This document shows positions 46,101-51,699 of a DNA stretch of 64,000 nucleotides, piece by piece. Numbering within the stretch: the stretch's first letter is position 1; the number at the start of each line of letters is the position of its first letter. The notes beneath the pieces were generated by a model. The model made no database searches, was not told the DNA's origin, and saw nothing but the letters and a program-made list of their open reading frames with translations. The translations under genes and the position numbers were made by a program. The DNA lies in contig JAQFVV010006274.1 in assembly GCA_028023455.1 (NCBI GenBank), positions 122,001 to 186,000 on the forward strand. Reading direction: 5' to 3'. The DNA comes from Epiperipatus broadwayi (Eukaryota; Onychophora; Udeonychophora; Euonychophora; Peripatidae).

Positions 46101-47477
46101 TGCTCATAAATTCCATTAAAATTTCAATATTGATTGCATTCATTACTAAAATTATATGTAAATATCTATTCCCTGGTATTATTAGCATAAACAAATTTTA
46201 CAATACAAACTTCATTACAAAGAGAAAATAAATCATTTTACTAAAAATTTTTTTCATCATCTTTTTTGAAGTTTTAAATACTATTCGTGCTATTTTTTAG
46301 ATAACATTTAAAACAAACTTAAAACTGCTAACTAAAATTATTAACTATTTTTCATAATCTTTCATATATATATATTTTTAAATGTTACATTATTAATATA
46401 CTTTCATTATGTTAAATATCTTTTTGTATCCCCAAAATATATTACAATTACTATTTTCATGTACGAGTATTTCTTGTCTTCTTGTTACTTTCTAACAATT
46501 TTTTTTAAAATTACATCCATCTCATCTTTTTACATTTACAACTCATAATTAATACATCAAATTCTGCCCGCAATGATCACCCCTTTTTGAATTTGCCTTA
46601 TAACAATGTTTACTTTAATTTGAAATGGTTTTCCTAATACAATGTAATTTTTTATAAACAGACAGAAAATTCGGATCAGCAGTCATTTTATTACCAAACT
46701 GTGACAACCTTTTTAATCATTTTGCAAATATTCATAAAAACATTTTTTGATACTGATGCATGTTAATTTCTCTGTTTGAACGTAGGTGAAATAAAAGAAT
46801 GCTACGACCAAATGATATCACTTAATCATAATTGGTGATAGTCTGCAATTGCTCTCAGACCTTTTAATAATTTATTTAAAAGGTAAATTTTATTGAATCC
46901 TTAATAATAATAAAAAATTATTTTTTTAATGTGTCTTACAATACCTAAATGGTCAAGAGAAATAAACTTATTTTCACTTTATAGTGATTAATTATATTTG
47001 GAAATAAAAAGGTGTTTATATAACACAAAAAGTCAGGACAAAAAAAAATATGTCATAAAAGTTGTAAATAAATTTAATTCATTCATAAAGAAAAGTGAAA
47101 TAAACTTTTTAAAATTCCTCTCAACAAGAATTATTAATCATAATTTAAGTGGGAGACAATCGGAAGTATGATGTCTACTCGTATCTTTTAATTTTACGAC
47201 AGGAAAAACAAATACATTATTGTTCTCAAAAAATACAACAAATAAAAATACTTATAAGTTTATAAAAAAATTCTTAAAAAAATGAAAACATGTATATTAT
47301 CAAATAAAATCGTATATTGCACAATAATTTATTTTCTTCCTGTAGACATTAATTAGACTGCTTACATTTCACTAAATAGATCACGCTATTATAGTAAATA
47401 GTTAAATGAAACAAAATAAATTTTCATACCGCTCCTCCATCAGTGCTAGGAAAAGGTGGGAATTTCAATTCCTCCAT
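4108..47477 (-). CDS. STYX: STYX pseudophosphatase gene, 7 coding exons, 3' end beyond the window
   Basis: Seen: seven minus-strand exons, each with AG acceptor and GT donor, join in frame at 47477-47430, 32073-32041, 26701-26648, 26563-26466, 16316-16256, 13311-13275 and 4147-4108. They give about 123 codons (371 nt) with no stop. Readable landmarks in order are MEELKFPPFPS, DWTYSMRRDMQ, EIVPGLYLGP, HHITYIVCIRQ, YLVLNIADTVTENIIQYFPK, VKQFLDECFSNGG and NALVHGNAGISR. Family knowledge: this order and spacing match STYX, a dual-specificity-phosphatase fold protein of about 220 residues. In the HCxxGxxR loop Gly replaces the nucleophilic Cys, so it binds phosphoproteins (ERK1/2, FBXW7 in mammals) without hydrolysis. 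Here the loop reads HGNAGISR, with the same substitution. The remaining residues (after SRS) must be encoded left of position 1. Introns are 15356, 5339, 84, 10149, 2944 and 9127 bp, packed with mobile elements. Start chosen: first ATG of exon 1, with A at -3 and G at +4. Confidence 0.93.
4148..6330. other. STYX intron 6, nothing recognised
   Basis: AT-rich intronic sequence. An 80-codon open frame on the minus strand at 4597-4355 has a donor-like GGAGTAAGT inside, but no acceptor precedes it and the STYX frame passes directly from exon 6 to exon 7 without it. The rest is low complexity. Confidence 0.4.
6330..7406 (+). pseudogene. Decayed Tigger/pogo-like transposase
   Basis: Frame-broken plus-strand remains follow the order of a Tigger transposase. 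Residues KRKFISLDVEIQLLDCLA near 6340-6400 are the N-terminal CENP-B-type helix-turn-helix. Then come a region rich in lysine (6590-6700), HNIRIQGKSASADHEA near 6718-6765, NANETELWWKK near 6815-6845, KVSKDHVMLLF near 6900-6930, LLDNTLDQP near 7100-7125 (the DDE second-Asp block) and NTTSMLKPC near 7175-7200. At least four frameshifts or stops are present, and the first catalytic Asp (normally NADETGL) is Asn. It sits antisense in STYX intron 6. Relative of the 41.4-43.4 kb copy. Confidence 0.75.
7640..9090. other. Intronic, possible solo-LTR-like or MITE remnants
   Basis: No gene. At 7930-7990 a patch reads ctctgggtctcatataac, similar to the TIR start of the 34.05 kb Tigger-like element, and may be the 3' end of the preceding Tigger copy. 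A strong hairpin lies at 8019-8035 (GTCACTC-TAT-GAGTGAC) and an inverted pair gttggaacatgttg / atgttccaacac near 8330-8400. Confidence 0.3.
9090..9590 (+). pseudogene. Decayed coding segment, family not recognised
   Basis: Base composition is markedly more balanced than its surroundings. Plus-strand frames read like real protein: VTYAEIPLLWSTDLIIEW near 9110-9165, then MEESEVTKILQC, a stop, ASAGCNLEDMTVKKVHRAES near 9177-9300, and after a frameshift DQFYINQRNNYGEE and ADIDDEDSQTIRMKERSP to about 9565, followed by SETPNPDEVSRHRR. Stops and at least two frame changes break it. It lies antisense inside STYX intron 6, so it is either a processed pseudogene or part of a transposon. I do not recognise the family. 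Confidence 0.45.
9591..12383. other. STYX intron 6 continued, two strong hairpins, no gene
   Basis: AT-rich. Two 7-bp perfect hairpins stand out: CCGTGAA-TTA-TTCACGG at 10258-10274 and GGGCGAA-AAG-TTCGCCC at 10482-10498. The rest is low complexity, with A and T runs and open frames typical of AT-rich noise. Confidence 0.4.
12384..12835 (-). mobile_element. Penelope-like element 3' fragment with inverted arms
   Basis: Two near-identical inverted arms of about 100 bp (12384-12482 and 12735-12835) flank a 250-bp core. The minus strand encodes the C-terminal GIY-YIG domain described separately, and the left arm is its 3' coding end. The right arm is the same segment flipped. Truncated copies joined to an inverted piece are characteristic of Penelope-like retroelements. 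No reverse transcriptase part is visible, so the copy is severely 5' truncated. Confidence 0.7.
12399..12734 (-). CDS. GIY-YIG endonuclease domain of Penelope-like element (partial)
   Basis: About 111 residues open to the stop. The block VVYSISCPQAGCHATYYGET carries the Y...YYG core plus a Cys pair (SC-x4-C) of the kind found in Penelope-like GIY-YIG domains. It continues with NTRLAQHR (the conserved Arg and His), H-KQSGHNF, and a terminal RRKIKEAFYINRDIHAINR with the catalytic Glu in KEAFYI. In the family this endonuclease nicks the target for reverse transcription. The frame is intact to the stop, but the ORF lacks the upstream reverse transcriptase, so it is a fragment and the first Met is arbitrary. 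Confidence 0.8.
   Translation of the reverse strand: MLTPHVVYSISCPQAGCHATYYGETKATINTRLAQHRYTFNRAQTNSNTSSVFFEHSKQSGHNFIPANPIILCSEPNDYRRKIKEAFYINRDIHAINRKDTCFEISKKWAT
13275..13311 (-). CDS. STYX: STYX coding exon 6
   Basis: This 37-nt exon reads VKQFLDECFSNG plus one base, starting in phase 0 and ending in phase 1 (GGA G). Acceptor is tattttattttag and donor is GTAATA. It joins exon 7 to give SNGGNALVHG, matching the helix before the signature loop of STYX. Confidence 0.9.
13641..13654 (+). repeat. Poly-G run (14 G)
   Basis: Fourteen consecutive G in a region that is otherwise over 75 percent A/T, in STYX intron 5. Could form a G-quadruplex-like structure or reflect an assembly artefact. Confidence 0.8.
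13856..13999 (-). other. Coding-like fragment, unrecognised
   Basis: A 47-codon minus-strand frame starting with ATG near 13995 includes SVGNLKGCQGLHAVRRFRQA and YDVGMEVKQ. Its amino-acid composition is unlike AT-rich noise. It lies within STYX intron 5 but does not match STYX. It has an acceptor-like gcttcag and a donor-like GAAGTAAAA, yet it would bring a stop (TAG) in the frame arriving from exon 5. More likely a repeat fragment. Confidence 0.3.
14451..14960 (+). promoter_or_regulatory. TATA-containing, LTR-like or SINE-like patch
   Basis: A TATA box (ttataaaaag, 14452-14461) is followed by GC-richer sequence. At 14595-14625 tagccgagcggctgag and ggttagttcc resemble pol III A and B boxes, although their spacing is short. 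It may be the edge of a retroelement, but no paired terminal repeat was found. Confidence 0.2.
16256..16316 (-). CDS. STYX: STYX coding exon 5
   Basis: This 61-nt exon carries one base completing Lys, then 20 codons reading YLVLNIADTVTENIIQYFPK. This corresponds to the STYX segment YLVLDIADNPVENIIRFFP; the usual general-acid-loop Asp (LDIAD) is Asn here (LNIAD). Acceptor is gataattttag, donor is GTAATT, and it ends in phase 0. Confidence 0.92.
16735..16945. repeat. Foldback (MITE-like) element, about 210 bp
   Basis: Left arm 16735-16800 and right arm 16862-16945 are inverted copies: gatatgttggactatttc outermost, then atgttgaatgtata and aaattttaaac. The central 60 bp is AT-rich. It lies in STYX intron 4 just upstream of exon 5. 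No coding capacity. Confidence 0.65.
17500..23540. other. Gene-less stretch of more balanced composition, possible old LTR elements
   Basis: STYX intron 4. Composition is less A/T-biased than the flanks and CpG is more frequent, but no long reading frame survives. A TATA box with downstream initiator-like sequence occurs at 18537-18546 (tataaaaagg) and another TATA-like block near 17938. TGTAAC/GTTACA motifs typical of LTR ends occur at 22655-22680. An inverted pair CTCGTCAGATAG / CTATCTGACG lies at 21235-21270. No matched pair of LTRs was found, so the element type is open. Confidence 0.3.
23545..23601 (-). other. Possible in-frame cassette exon in STYX intron 4
   Basis: A 57-nt block sits between a good acceptor (atcaattttag) and a donor (GTACTG). 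Its length is a multiple of three, and it is open in the phase imposed by exon 4 (phase 2), so inclusion would add 19 residues without a stop. It is not needed for the STYX reading frame and matches no part of STYX I know. It may be a chance pseudo-exon. Confidence 0.2.
25540..25609 (-). pseudogene. tRNA-Gly(TCC) pseudogene
   Basis: The minus strand begins GCGTTGGTGG and ends CAACGCA. A 7-bp acceptor stem (one G-T), an anticodon loop CTTCCAA with TCC, and box B GGTTCG are all recognisable against eukaryotic tRNA-Gly(TCC). The T loop is two bases short (TTCGT instead of seven) and the D arm reads GGCCGAGTGG, more like a Ser or Leu D arm. At 70 nt instead of 72 it is probably a pseudogene or the head of a SINE. 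It lies in STYX intron 4. Confidence 0.7.
26466..26563 (-). CDS. STYX: STYX coding exon 4
   Basis: This 98-nt exon starts in phase 0 and ends in phase 2 (TTC AA). It reads CNILLQHHITYIVCIRQ followed by DVEANFIRPNFPDVF, matching the STYX block HGITHIICIRQNIEANFIKPNF. Donor is GTATGT. The split Lys codon is completed by the first base of exon 5. Confidence 0.93.
26648..26701 (-). CDS. STYX: STYX coding exon 3
   Basis: This 54-nt exon is 18 codons in phase 0-0 and reads EIVPGLYLGPFSAAVKDK, the first strand/turn of the dual-specificity phosphatase fold (PGL-LG motif). Donor is GTATGT and the acceptor is tttaatttag. It is separated from exon 4 by only 84 bp, the single short intron in the gene. 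Confidence 0.92.
26702..30414. other. STYX intron 2 left part, AT-rich
   Basis: Apart from the hammerhead remnant near 27.69 kb I recognise no gene or element. Long low-complexity AT sequence with T and A runs and short CA repeats (27875). Confidence 0.35.
27677..27708 (+). ncRNA. Degenerate hammerhead-A remnant
   Basis: Order CCTCA, CTTATGA, AAGCA, AAATC, TG, GTC, TGAGG. The stem-I halves CCTCA/TGAGG pair perfectly, but CTGATGA is CTTATGA, stem II is deleted and GAAAC is degraded. Recognised only because it lines up with the 35-37 kb copies. Confidence 0.35.
30415..31607. mobile_element. Non-autonomous DNA transposon, 1.2 kb, with TTAGGG-like repeats
   Basis: Terminal inverted repeats of about 55 bp: the left reads ctcggtgctt, cttataga, aaagacgccg, gcgccgttttca; the right end, reversed, reads ttcggtact, cttatagc, aaagacgccg, ggtgccattttca. 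No transposase frame lies inside. At 30780-30822 the interior has telomere-like repeats (gtttagggttag, tagggttagg). It lies in STYX intron 2. Superfamily not determined because target duplications could not be fixed. Confidence 0.65.
32041..32073 (-). CDS. STYX: STYX coding exon 2
   Basis: This 33-nt exon is 11 codons in phase 0-0 and reads DWTYSMRRDMQ, the conserved EEWTYPMRREMQ block of STYX. The acceptor follows a T-rich tract (tttttttag) and the donor is GTTTGT. It lies 15.4 kb from exon 1. Confidence 0.9.
34052..35164. mobile_element. Tigger/pogo-like MITE with TA flanks
   Basis: Both ends begin C-A after a flanking TA: catctgggtctcgttttac at the left and, reversed, cacctgggtctctttttac at the right. 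The TIRs continue with ACACG/ACGCG. GTCTCG plus TTTTACACG resembles Tigger-type termini. No transposase frame inside. It contains an exact 43-bp tandem duplication at 34858-34943. Inserted in STYX intron 1. Confidence 0.6.
34858..34943 (+). repeat. Tandem duplication, 43-bp unit twice
   Basis: Two identical copies of a unit beginning atgtgtgtatacataaaatg occupy 34858-34900 and 34901-34943. They lie inside the TA-flanked MITE. Identity suggests a recent event. Confidence 0.9.
35407..35471 (-). ncRNA. Hammerhead-A, inverted copy
   Basis: Minus strand: GAATATCCTAGCACCTCA, TTGAGGA, CGCCAATAGCA, GAAAC, TA, TTC, TGGGG. C3 of the core is T and the cleavage-site stem is altered, so activity is doubtful. 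Confidence 0.45.
35748..35815 (+). ncRNA. Hammerhead-A ribozyme, best conserved core in the array
   Basis: CTGAGGA at 35764-35770 fits CUGANGA, followed by CGCCAGTAGCA (weak GC/GC stem II), GAAAC at 35782-35786, a two-base loop and GTC at 35789-35791. Stem III is the minimal AC/GT pair. Stem I is weakened just after the site (CCTCA facing AAGGG), but outer GAATATC/GATATTC arms pair. The conserved core bases are all present. Confidence 0.55.
36124..36180 (+). ncRNA. Hammerhead-A ribozyme, copy 2
   Basis: CTGAGGA at 36142-36148, AGCCAGTAGCA, then AAAAC instead of GAAAC, TG, GTC. The outer arms GAATATCCT and AGGATATTC are perfectly complementary over 9 bp. G12 is lost, so the copy is predicted inactive. 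Confidence 0.5.
36498..36554 (+). ncRNA. Hammerhead-A ribozyme, copy 3
   Basis: CTGAGAA at 36516-36522 (G8 to A), AGCCAGTAGCA, GAAAC at 36534-36538, TG, GTC at 36541-36543. Stem I CCTCA/TGAGG pairs perfectly next to the core. One core substitution. Confidence 0.5.
36865..36930 (+). ncRNA. Hammerhead-A ribozyme, copy 4
   Basis: CTGGGGA at 36884-36890 (A6 to G), AGCCAGTAGCA, GAAAC at 36902-36906, CA, GTC at 36909-36911, then TGGAG. One core substitution. The unit breaks off about 40 bp downstream. Confidence 0.5.
37463..37692. repeat. Foldback element with hammerhead-A remnant
   Basis: Arms of about 95 bp (37465-37562 and 37597-37689) are inverted: gcaaaactcacta, tgccacacacagcaagct, gatgccagaaggctt, ccccatctagtgcc. 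The 35-bp centre reads gccataagccagaaac, tagtctggggatatt, the 3' half of the family-A core. Flanking aacaggcaaaactc is shared with the 55.84 kb element. Confidence 0.75.
39871..39915 (+). ncRNA. Hammerhead-B ribozyme, copy 1
   Basis: GGACCAA, then CTGATGA at 39878-39884 (exact core), a stem II ATG/CAT enclosing CTGGTCCAA, GAAA at 39900-39903, stem III ATG-TA-CAA, G, TTGG. Stem I CCAA/TTGG pairs. The base expected at the cleavage position is G, and the U before it is A, so cleavage is unlikely. Confidence 0.6.
40618..40662 (+). ncRNA. Hammerhead-B ribozyme, copy 2
   Basis: CCAA, CTGATGA at 40625-40631, stem II GTGC/GCAT (4 bp, one G-T) with loop TGGTTCA, GAAA at 40647-40650, stem III ATG-CG-CAT, then G at the cleavage position, TTGG. 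All core boxes are exact. The only departure is G where A, C or U is needed at position 17. Confidence 0.7.
40971..41390 (-). repeat. Hammerhead-A repeat, diverged single copy
   Basis: Minus-strand unit with the array landmarks: tttaaggctttgg, gaatttagttcag, ttaagttaaatagctgg and gcatgct-like end agagcatacc. Contains a hammerhead-like core at 41111-41148. It lies next to the hammerhead-B pair inside the Tigger-like element. Confidence 0.6.
41111..41148 (-). ncRNA. Hammerhead-A core with stem II deleted
   Basis: Minus strand: ATCCA, CTGATG then TGCTT, GAAACC, AGTT, GGTC, TGGAGAT. Stem III ACC-AGTT-GGT is better formed than in the array copies and the GTC cleavage triplet is present. The last A of CTGATGA and stem II are missing. 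Confidence 0.45.
41923..43396 (-). pseudogene. Tigger/pogo-like transposase, broken
   Basis: The N-terminal 140 residues (43396-42974) are open: MISLDTKIQILDHLATGGAT and SVGKHFGLHEAIRNIRSNEA form the CENP-B-like HTH, followed by KRAPVDGNAIKQTALKIHK, the second HTH. After a gap come GGYTPDQVWNDKSDLF, GFKVAKD, VLLILDNAHSYPVLEHP near 42545-42495 (DDE block) and PNTPSLIQPLD. The C-terminal parts at 42377-42135 (LSIIDVWKKYSILDFVNQVG) and 42156-41923 (acidic tail) are in different frames. Normal proteins are about 500-600 residues. Several stops and frameshifts mean it is not functional. Confidence 0.85.
43948..47429. other. STYX intron 1 right part, AT-rich, nothing recognised
   Basis: Low-complexity AT sequence with short open frames of lysine, isoleucine and asparagine typical of noise. 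No splice-bounded block or repeat family recognised. Confidence 0.4.
47430..47477 (-). CDS. STYX: STYX coding exon 1 (start codon)
   Basis: This 48-nt coding part gives 16 codons beginning MEELKFPPFPSTDGGA. The ATG at 47477-47475 sits in cagaaaATGG, a good initiation context. It ends in phase 0 at GCG with donor GTATGA. The N-terminus resembles the short acidic and proline-containing STYX leader. The next codons come from the exon at 32073, giving GGA-DWTYS. Confidence 0.9.
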
Positions 47478-47581
47478 TTTCTGTATTTTAATCATTTGTT
47501 AAGATTTTTTTGGTTACATTAAAAAGCTCGAAAAAATAAAAAACGAATAGTTTTGATTTCTTACAAAACACGACAGAAGGG

Positions 47582-47625
47582 ATGACGCCATATTAGATAT
47601 TTTAGACAAATTGAAATTTGATTGG
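47582..47625 (-). promoter_or_regulatory. STYX proximal promoter: YY1-like motif and CCAAT box
   Basis: On the minus strand 47594-47582 reads AATATGGCGTCAT, close to the YY1 consensus AAnATGGCGnC and overlapping a CRE-like half site (TGACG on the other strand). At 47625-47621 the minus strand reads CCAAT. Both lie about 105-150 bp upstream of the STYX ATG, a position common for housekeeping promoters. No TATA box was seen. Inference from motif matches only. Confidence 0.4.
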
Positions 47626-47629
47626 TTAA

Positions 47630-49608
47630 AATTTTACAAATTAAAAAAAAATTCAGTGATTAGTCATTTTATTATTTCATGCAAAAATAGTTATATTATT
47701 TTCAGCTGAAAAACATTTATTGAAATTTTTCTCCGCAAACAAAAGAAAAACGTAATAATTTAAAACTAGGAAGCTTAATTGTTGAACCGCCATCTACAAG
47801 TTATAATTGTAAACTAATGTTTTATCTCTAAATAGTTTATTTTTTAAGTTGTTTATTAAAACTATTTAAATGGTTAAAAATATTTACTTATAAAATCGAA
47901 ATATTATATTAATAGCTTTTTTGAAAAAGGATTCAGATATATAGACTAAAATTTGTTATGCTATTTAAATTGGTAAATGTTTGTAAAGATTTTGCTTGAG
48001 CTTTTTTAGCAGTTTATGTAGTTGAAAAATGACTAGATTAAACCAAAATAAAAATGAATGCTTCTTTCTAATAATTAAATTCATTACGAGTGGCTTCTAT
48101 ATGTATTTTGTAATCAAAATTTTGGAAATTTATTTAACTATTGTATATTTTCATAATTTGTAGTCGTTAACCTAGAGTTCATTAAAATGAAGTTCGGTTT
48201 CTGTATGGAGACAATTCGTTTCTCGTGCTAATGCCTGTTGCTTACAGAGTAAGCTGCATGAAAACTAATCCATTCATTCCAATTTGGGAATATAAAAATG
48301 GCATAGGCAATTCCTCTTTAAATCTTTATATTACTAATATAACTTTTTTTAGATCACAAATCAATTTCTTTTATATCTTTTTTTTATTCTTACAATTCCT
48401 TCTATTACAATCTTCACAATTCCCGTCCTCTAAAGTATATGACCAAAGCACTGGAGAAACACTTTTTTTTTTTTTTTACATGTAAAACAGCTTTCCTTTT
48501 AGACAGATATCCTTTTAATATTTTTTTTTTTTTGAAATTAAAATATTTCCAAATTAAATTATATTAATTTTCCTCATTTTGTTTTATCTATAGTAATAAC
48601 CAATTTATCTACAATTGCCAACATTTAGTCCATTGCTTTTTCACCTTTGTGTGGTTTGGTACGGTGGTAAATTGGAAAATTTGAAGCCAAAGGTCCATGT
48701 ATCACAATCTAGTTTTTTCATTTCACAGCTCAAACATTTTGTGAACTTTTAAGCAATAAACCATCCAATTATTTATTTTAATGGTTAGTTTATCCCTTTT
48801 TTTTTTTTTAAATTTGGTAATTTATTTATTTCAGTTGGTACCATTTGTAATATTTCCTGTAATTCTGAAATATTATAAAAACATATCATTTGAAAAATCT
48901 AAATGACTTGATCTCCCTTCCCCCATTTATTGTTATTTTTTAAACCATAAAATATTTCCTATAGAACTGCTGTGAAAAGTTTTACAGAAGTGGAACTATC
49001 TTGCAATACAGACTTATTAATGAATATTAATCTTCATATCATTATATAATCTAATGTGCTTATTTTAAAAAATATTCAAAATTTGATAATATTCTGGATC
49101 TCTGTCAATGTTTCAAAGTTTTAATCATAACAGAAGTAGAAAATAGAATACTTTTTCATAATACAATGTGATCTACAATGCAGTAACTATTTTTGAATTC
49201 AAGCTGTTATTTTGATTGGTTTGAATTCAAAATTCTTTATAGAAGATTTATAATGATTTTAATAATATAAAAATGATAAGTCTAATTCCTAATAACTTTC
49301 ATTTTATTAAATAATAACACTATTTCATTTTTTCAATCATCTGGTAAATCTTATCATATAGACATTTGACATTGCTAACAATGTATTTCATTGGCATCCT
49401 TTATTATTACTATCATTAGTGGCCATTTGTAAATGAGCTGGCCAACTTCTGCAACAGACCTTTTTAAAAAATTAATTACTTTGCCTAATTGTAGCTCTCA
49501 TTCTCAACCATATCTTAATAAAGCAGTTAATGTTGCATTTCTTTAGAGTAACTTTGAGATAATCTTTAAAATATAAATGAGATCTGCCTCTCCCATGAAA
49601 AACAAATT
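47630..49608. other. Upstream of STYX, no gene recognised
   Basis: A second YY1-like motif (GATGGCGGTT, minus strand near 47790) and a T-rich stretch with an 86-codon phenylalanine-rich frame at 48225-48485 that looks like noise. No divergent gene could be supported. Confidence 0.35.
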
Positions 49609-49857
49609 ACACAGAGGCTAAATTCTCCATACAGTAGCACCACTCGGTGCAAACCCAAGTAATCAATAAATGCAAGAAGATTTGTGCATAAAATCCCCAT
49701 CTAGTGTCTACTCATCTAATATCCCCAAACTAGTTTCTAGCTTGTGGCTTTCATCGGTGAGGAATCTTGGATCTAAGAGCGTCACCTAGATCTTAAGATC
49801 TAATGCAACCCTTCAGCACTGAGTGGTGCTAGTGTATGGAGAGTTTAGCCTCTGTGT
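49609..49857. repeat. TIR element with hammerhead-A core
   Basis: Inverted ends of about 40 bp: acagaggctaaattctccat, gcaccactcggtgc at the left and gcactgagtggtgct, tatggagagtttagcctctgt at the right. The interior shares aaaatccccatctagtg and the hammerhead core with the 37.46 kb foldback. A 6-bp palindrome-like block agatcttaagatct lies at 49790-49803. Confidence 0.7.
49722..49763 (-). ncRNA. Hammerhead-A ribozyme with recognisable stem II
   Basis: Minus strand: TCCTCA, CCGATGA (U4 to C), A, stem II AGC/GCT with loop CACAA, A, GAAAC, TA, GTT, TGGGGA. Stem I TCCTCA/TGGGGA is 6 bp with one G-T. GTT is a permitted NUH cleavage triplet. One core base differs from consensus. Confidence 0.55.
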
Positions 49858-50160
49858 AAACAGTTTGTGTAAGCATAAAGAATGATGATCATGTGGTATT
49901 TAGTGGTTGAAAACCAAATTACTCATAAAATACTTTTTAGTACATATTTTATGCTGGCATTCAATAGTTTCAGGTCTAATCCAACAAAAATATATCTTTA
50001 CAATAGTATCACATCTACCAAACTAAAAATCATGTTGAATAATATTTGTGTAGTCTAATTTTCACTAACACCACTCTCATGCAAGGCATATCTGCTTTTA
50101 ACATCTTGTGGAGGATATAATAATAAAAATAACAAAGAAATGTGAAAAAGATGTATGATT

Positions 50161-50206
50161 CCCAAAATGCACATTTCGTGCTCAACTAGCACTCATCAAT
50201 TGACCC
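50161..50206 (-). ncRNA. Hammerhead-B ribozyme with perfect stem II
   Basis: Minus strand: GGGTCAA, TTGATGA (C3 to U), stem II GTGC/GCAC (4 bp perfect) with loop TAGTTGA, GAAA, stem III ATG-TG-CAT, U at the cleavage position, TTGGG. This is the only B copy with an allowed cleavage base. The upstream gataaagatatga, gtaagagattgtgatc is shared with the 39-41 kb copies. Confidence 0.65.
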
Positions 50207-50209
50207 AGA

Positions 50210-51690
50210 TCACAATCTCTTACACATCATATCTTTATCATTGTTCAATAATATATATGATAAGTGTCAAACTTACTGCCCTCATAACTTTAGATAATCT
50301 GTAGTCTAATGAATGAATAATAATTATTAATTAAGAACATACCAATTGGATTTTTAATGCACTATTACATGTTTTTATTGTCTTTGTAATTATTGATAGG
50401 AAGCCATGTCACTATGGTGAAATTTCCTACCTTTAATTTGCTAAATGGAGCAGCAACACATTAAAATCTAAGTTGGATAATGACATGCAAAGACTGCCTT
50501 TTATTTTAAAAGCAACTAAGATTTACAAATTGATTTACATTCTCTAAGTGATAGAAATCTAAGCTAAAAGGTGCTAAAGACTTTTCTTCCATCACTGGAT
50601 ATTAATCCCCCCACCTTGTGAGCATTAATTATTAATACCAGTGAACTTCTCTAGATTATCATTTGAGATAGTTAATTCAAAAGATGATTTAAGGAAATGT
50701 TATTAAAATTTTGAATGCAGTCTAGAAAGATTTTTTTTACTAGTGTTCAAAAAGTTAAATGATTTATCTGATAAATGATAGAAGAAAAATCTTTATCAAC
50801 TTTTAGTTAGTATCATTATAAACTTTTGATAAACAACTAAACATTGCTACAAATCTTTTCAATTAACTAATGCCTTGATCAAATTTTAAGTTCTAAAAAG
50901 TGCCACTTGGCTTCTACCCTTTTTTTTTTTTTAATTTTCTTGGTCCTTCAAAACCATTTTTCTATGACTAGAAACAACATATGCAATCTACGTTTGTCTA
51001 TAATAGATAACATGATATTTTATATACTATCAATCTTTTCTTTATACTTTATTTTTATCAATTTATACATTAGCAATATTCTCAAAGTCAAATTGTACAA
51101 GTCCTAAAAATTTTTAATCTTGCAACTAATATCACAATATTTTAAAACTTCTTTAGATAGCTTGTTAGGACTTCTAGCCTTTCCATATTTAAAATTATAA
51201 AAAGTTGCTTTAATTTCATAAAGTTAAATATCTTTATCAAAATCTAAATAGTAAATAGGAAGGATATACAATTAAAATCAATCAATTCATTTCTTGTGTA
51301 TTTTACAAAAAGTGACCAAAATATCCCTCCACCTATTTATATTATCTATTACATAAAAAAATTCTAACCATAAATTTTATATTATGATAATGTTTTGCAG
51401 ATCTGTAAGTTAGTTTCAATGCATTAATAAAACATAAAATGGTGACTATCTTCTTTGCAATGTTAAGCCAAATCAAGTCTTTTTGAGCTTTACATTAAAT
51501 ATCTATATTGTTTAAGAAACTACATATCCTTTTTTTTTAATCTTCCAAATGGAAATGTCACATTTTCTTTTAATCAATCAAGTCTCTCGTAATAAAAATT
51601 GTCAGAGAATCACTCAATTTCAGAGTTTAATAGGTATTGAAATTTAATATGGATAGATGTTTCTAAAAGAACAAATATTAAATTTGGGAT
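50210..51690. other. No gene recognised
   Basis: AT-rich sequence. The flank of the hammerhead-B copy continues for an unknown distance. No coding motif seen. Confidence 0.35.
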
Positions 51691-51699
51691 AAATATAAT

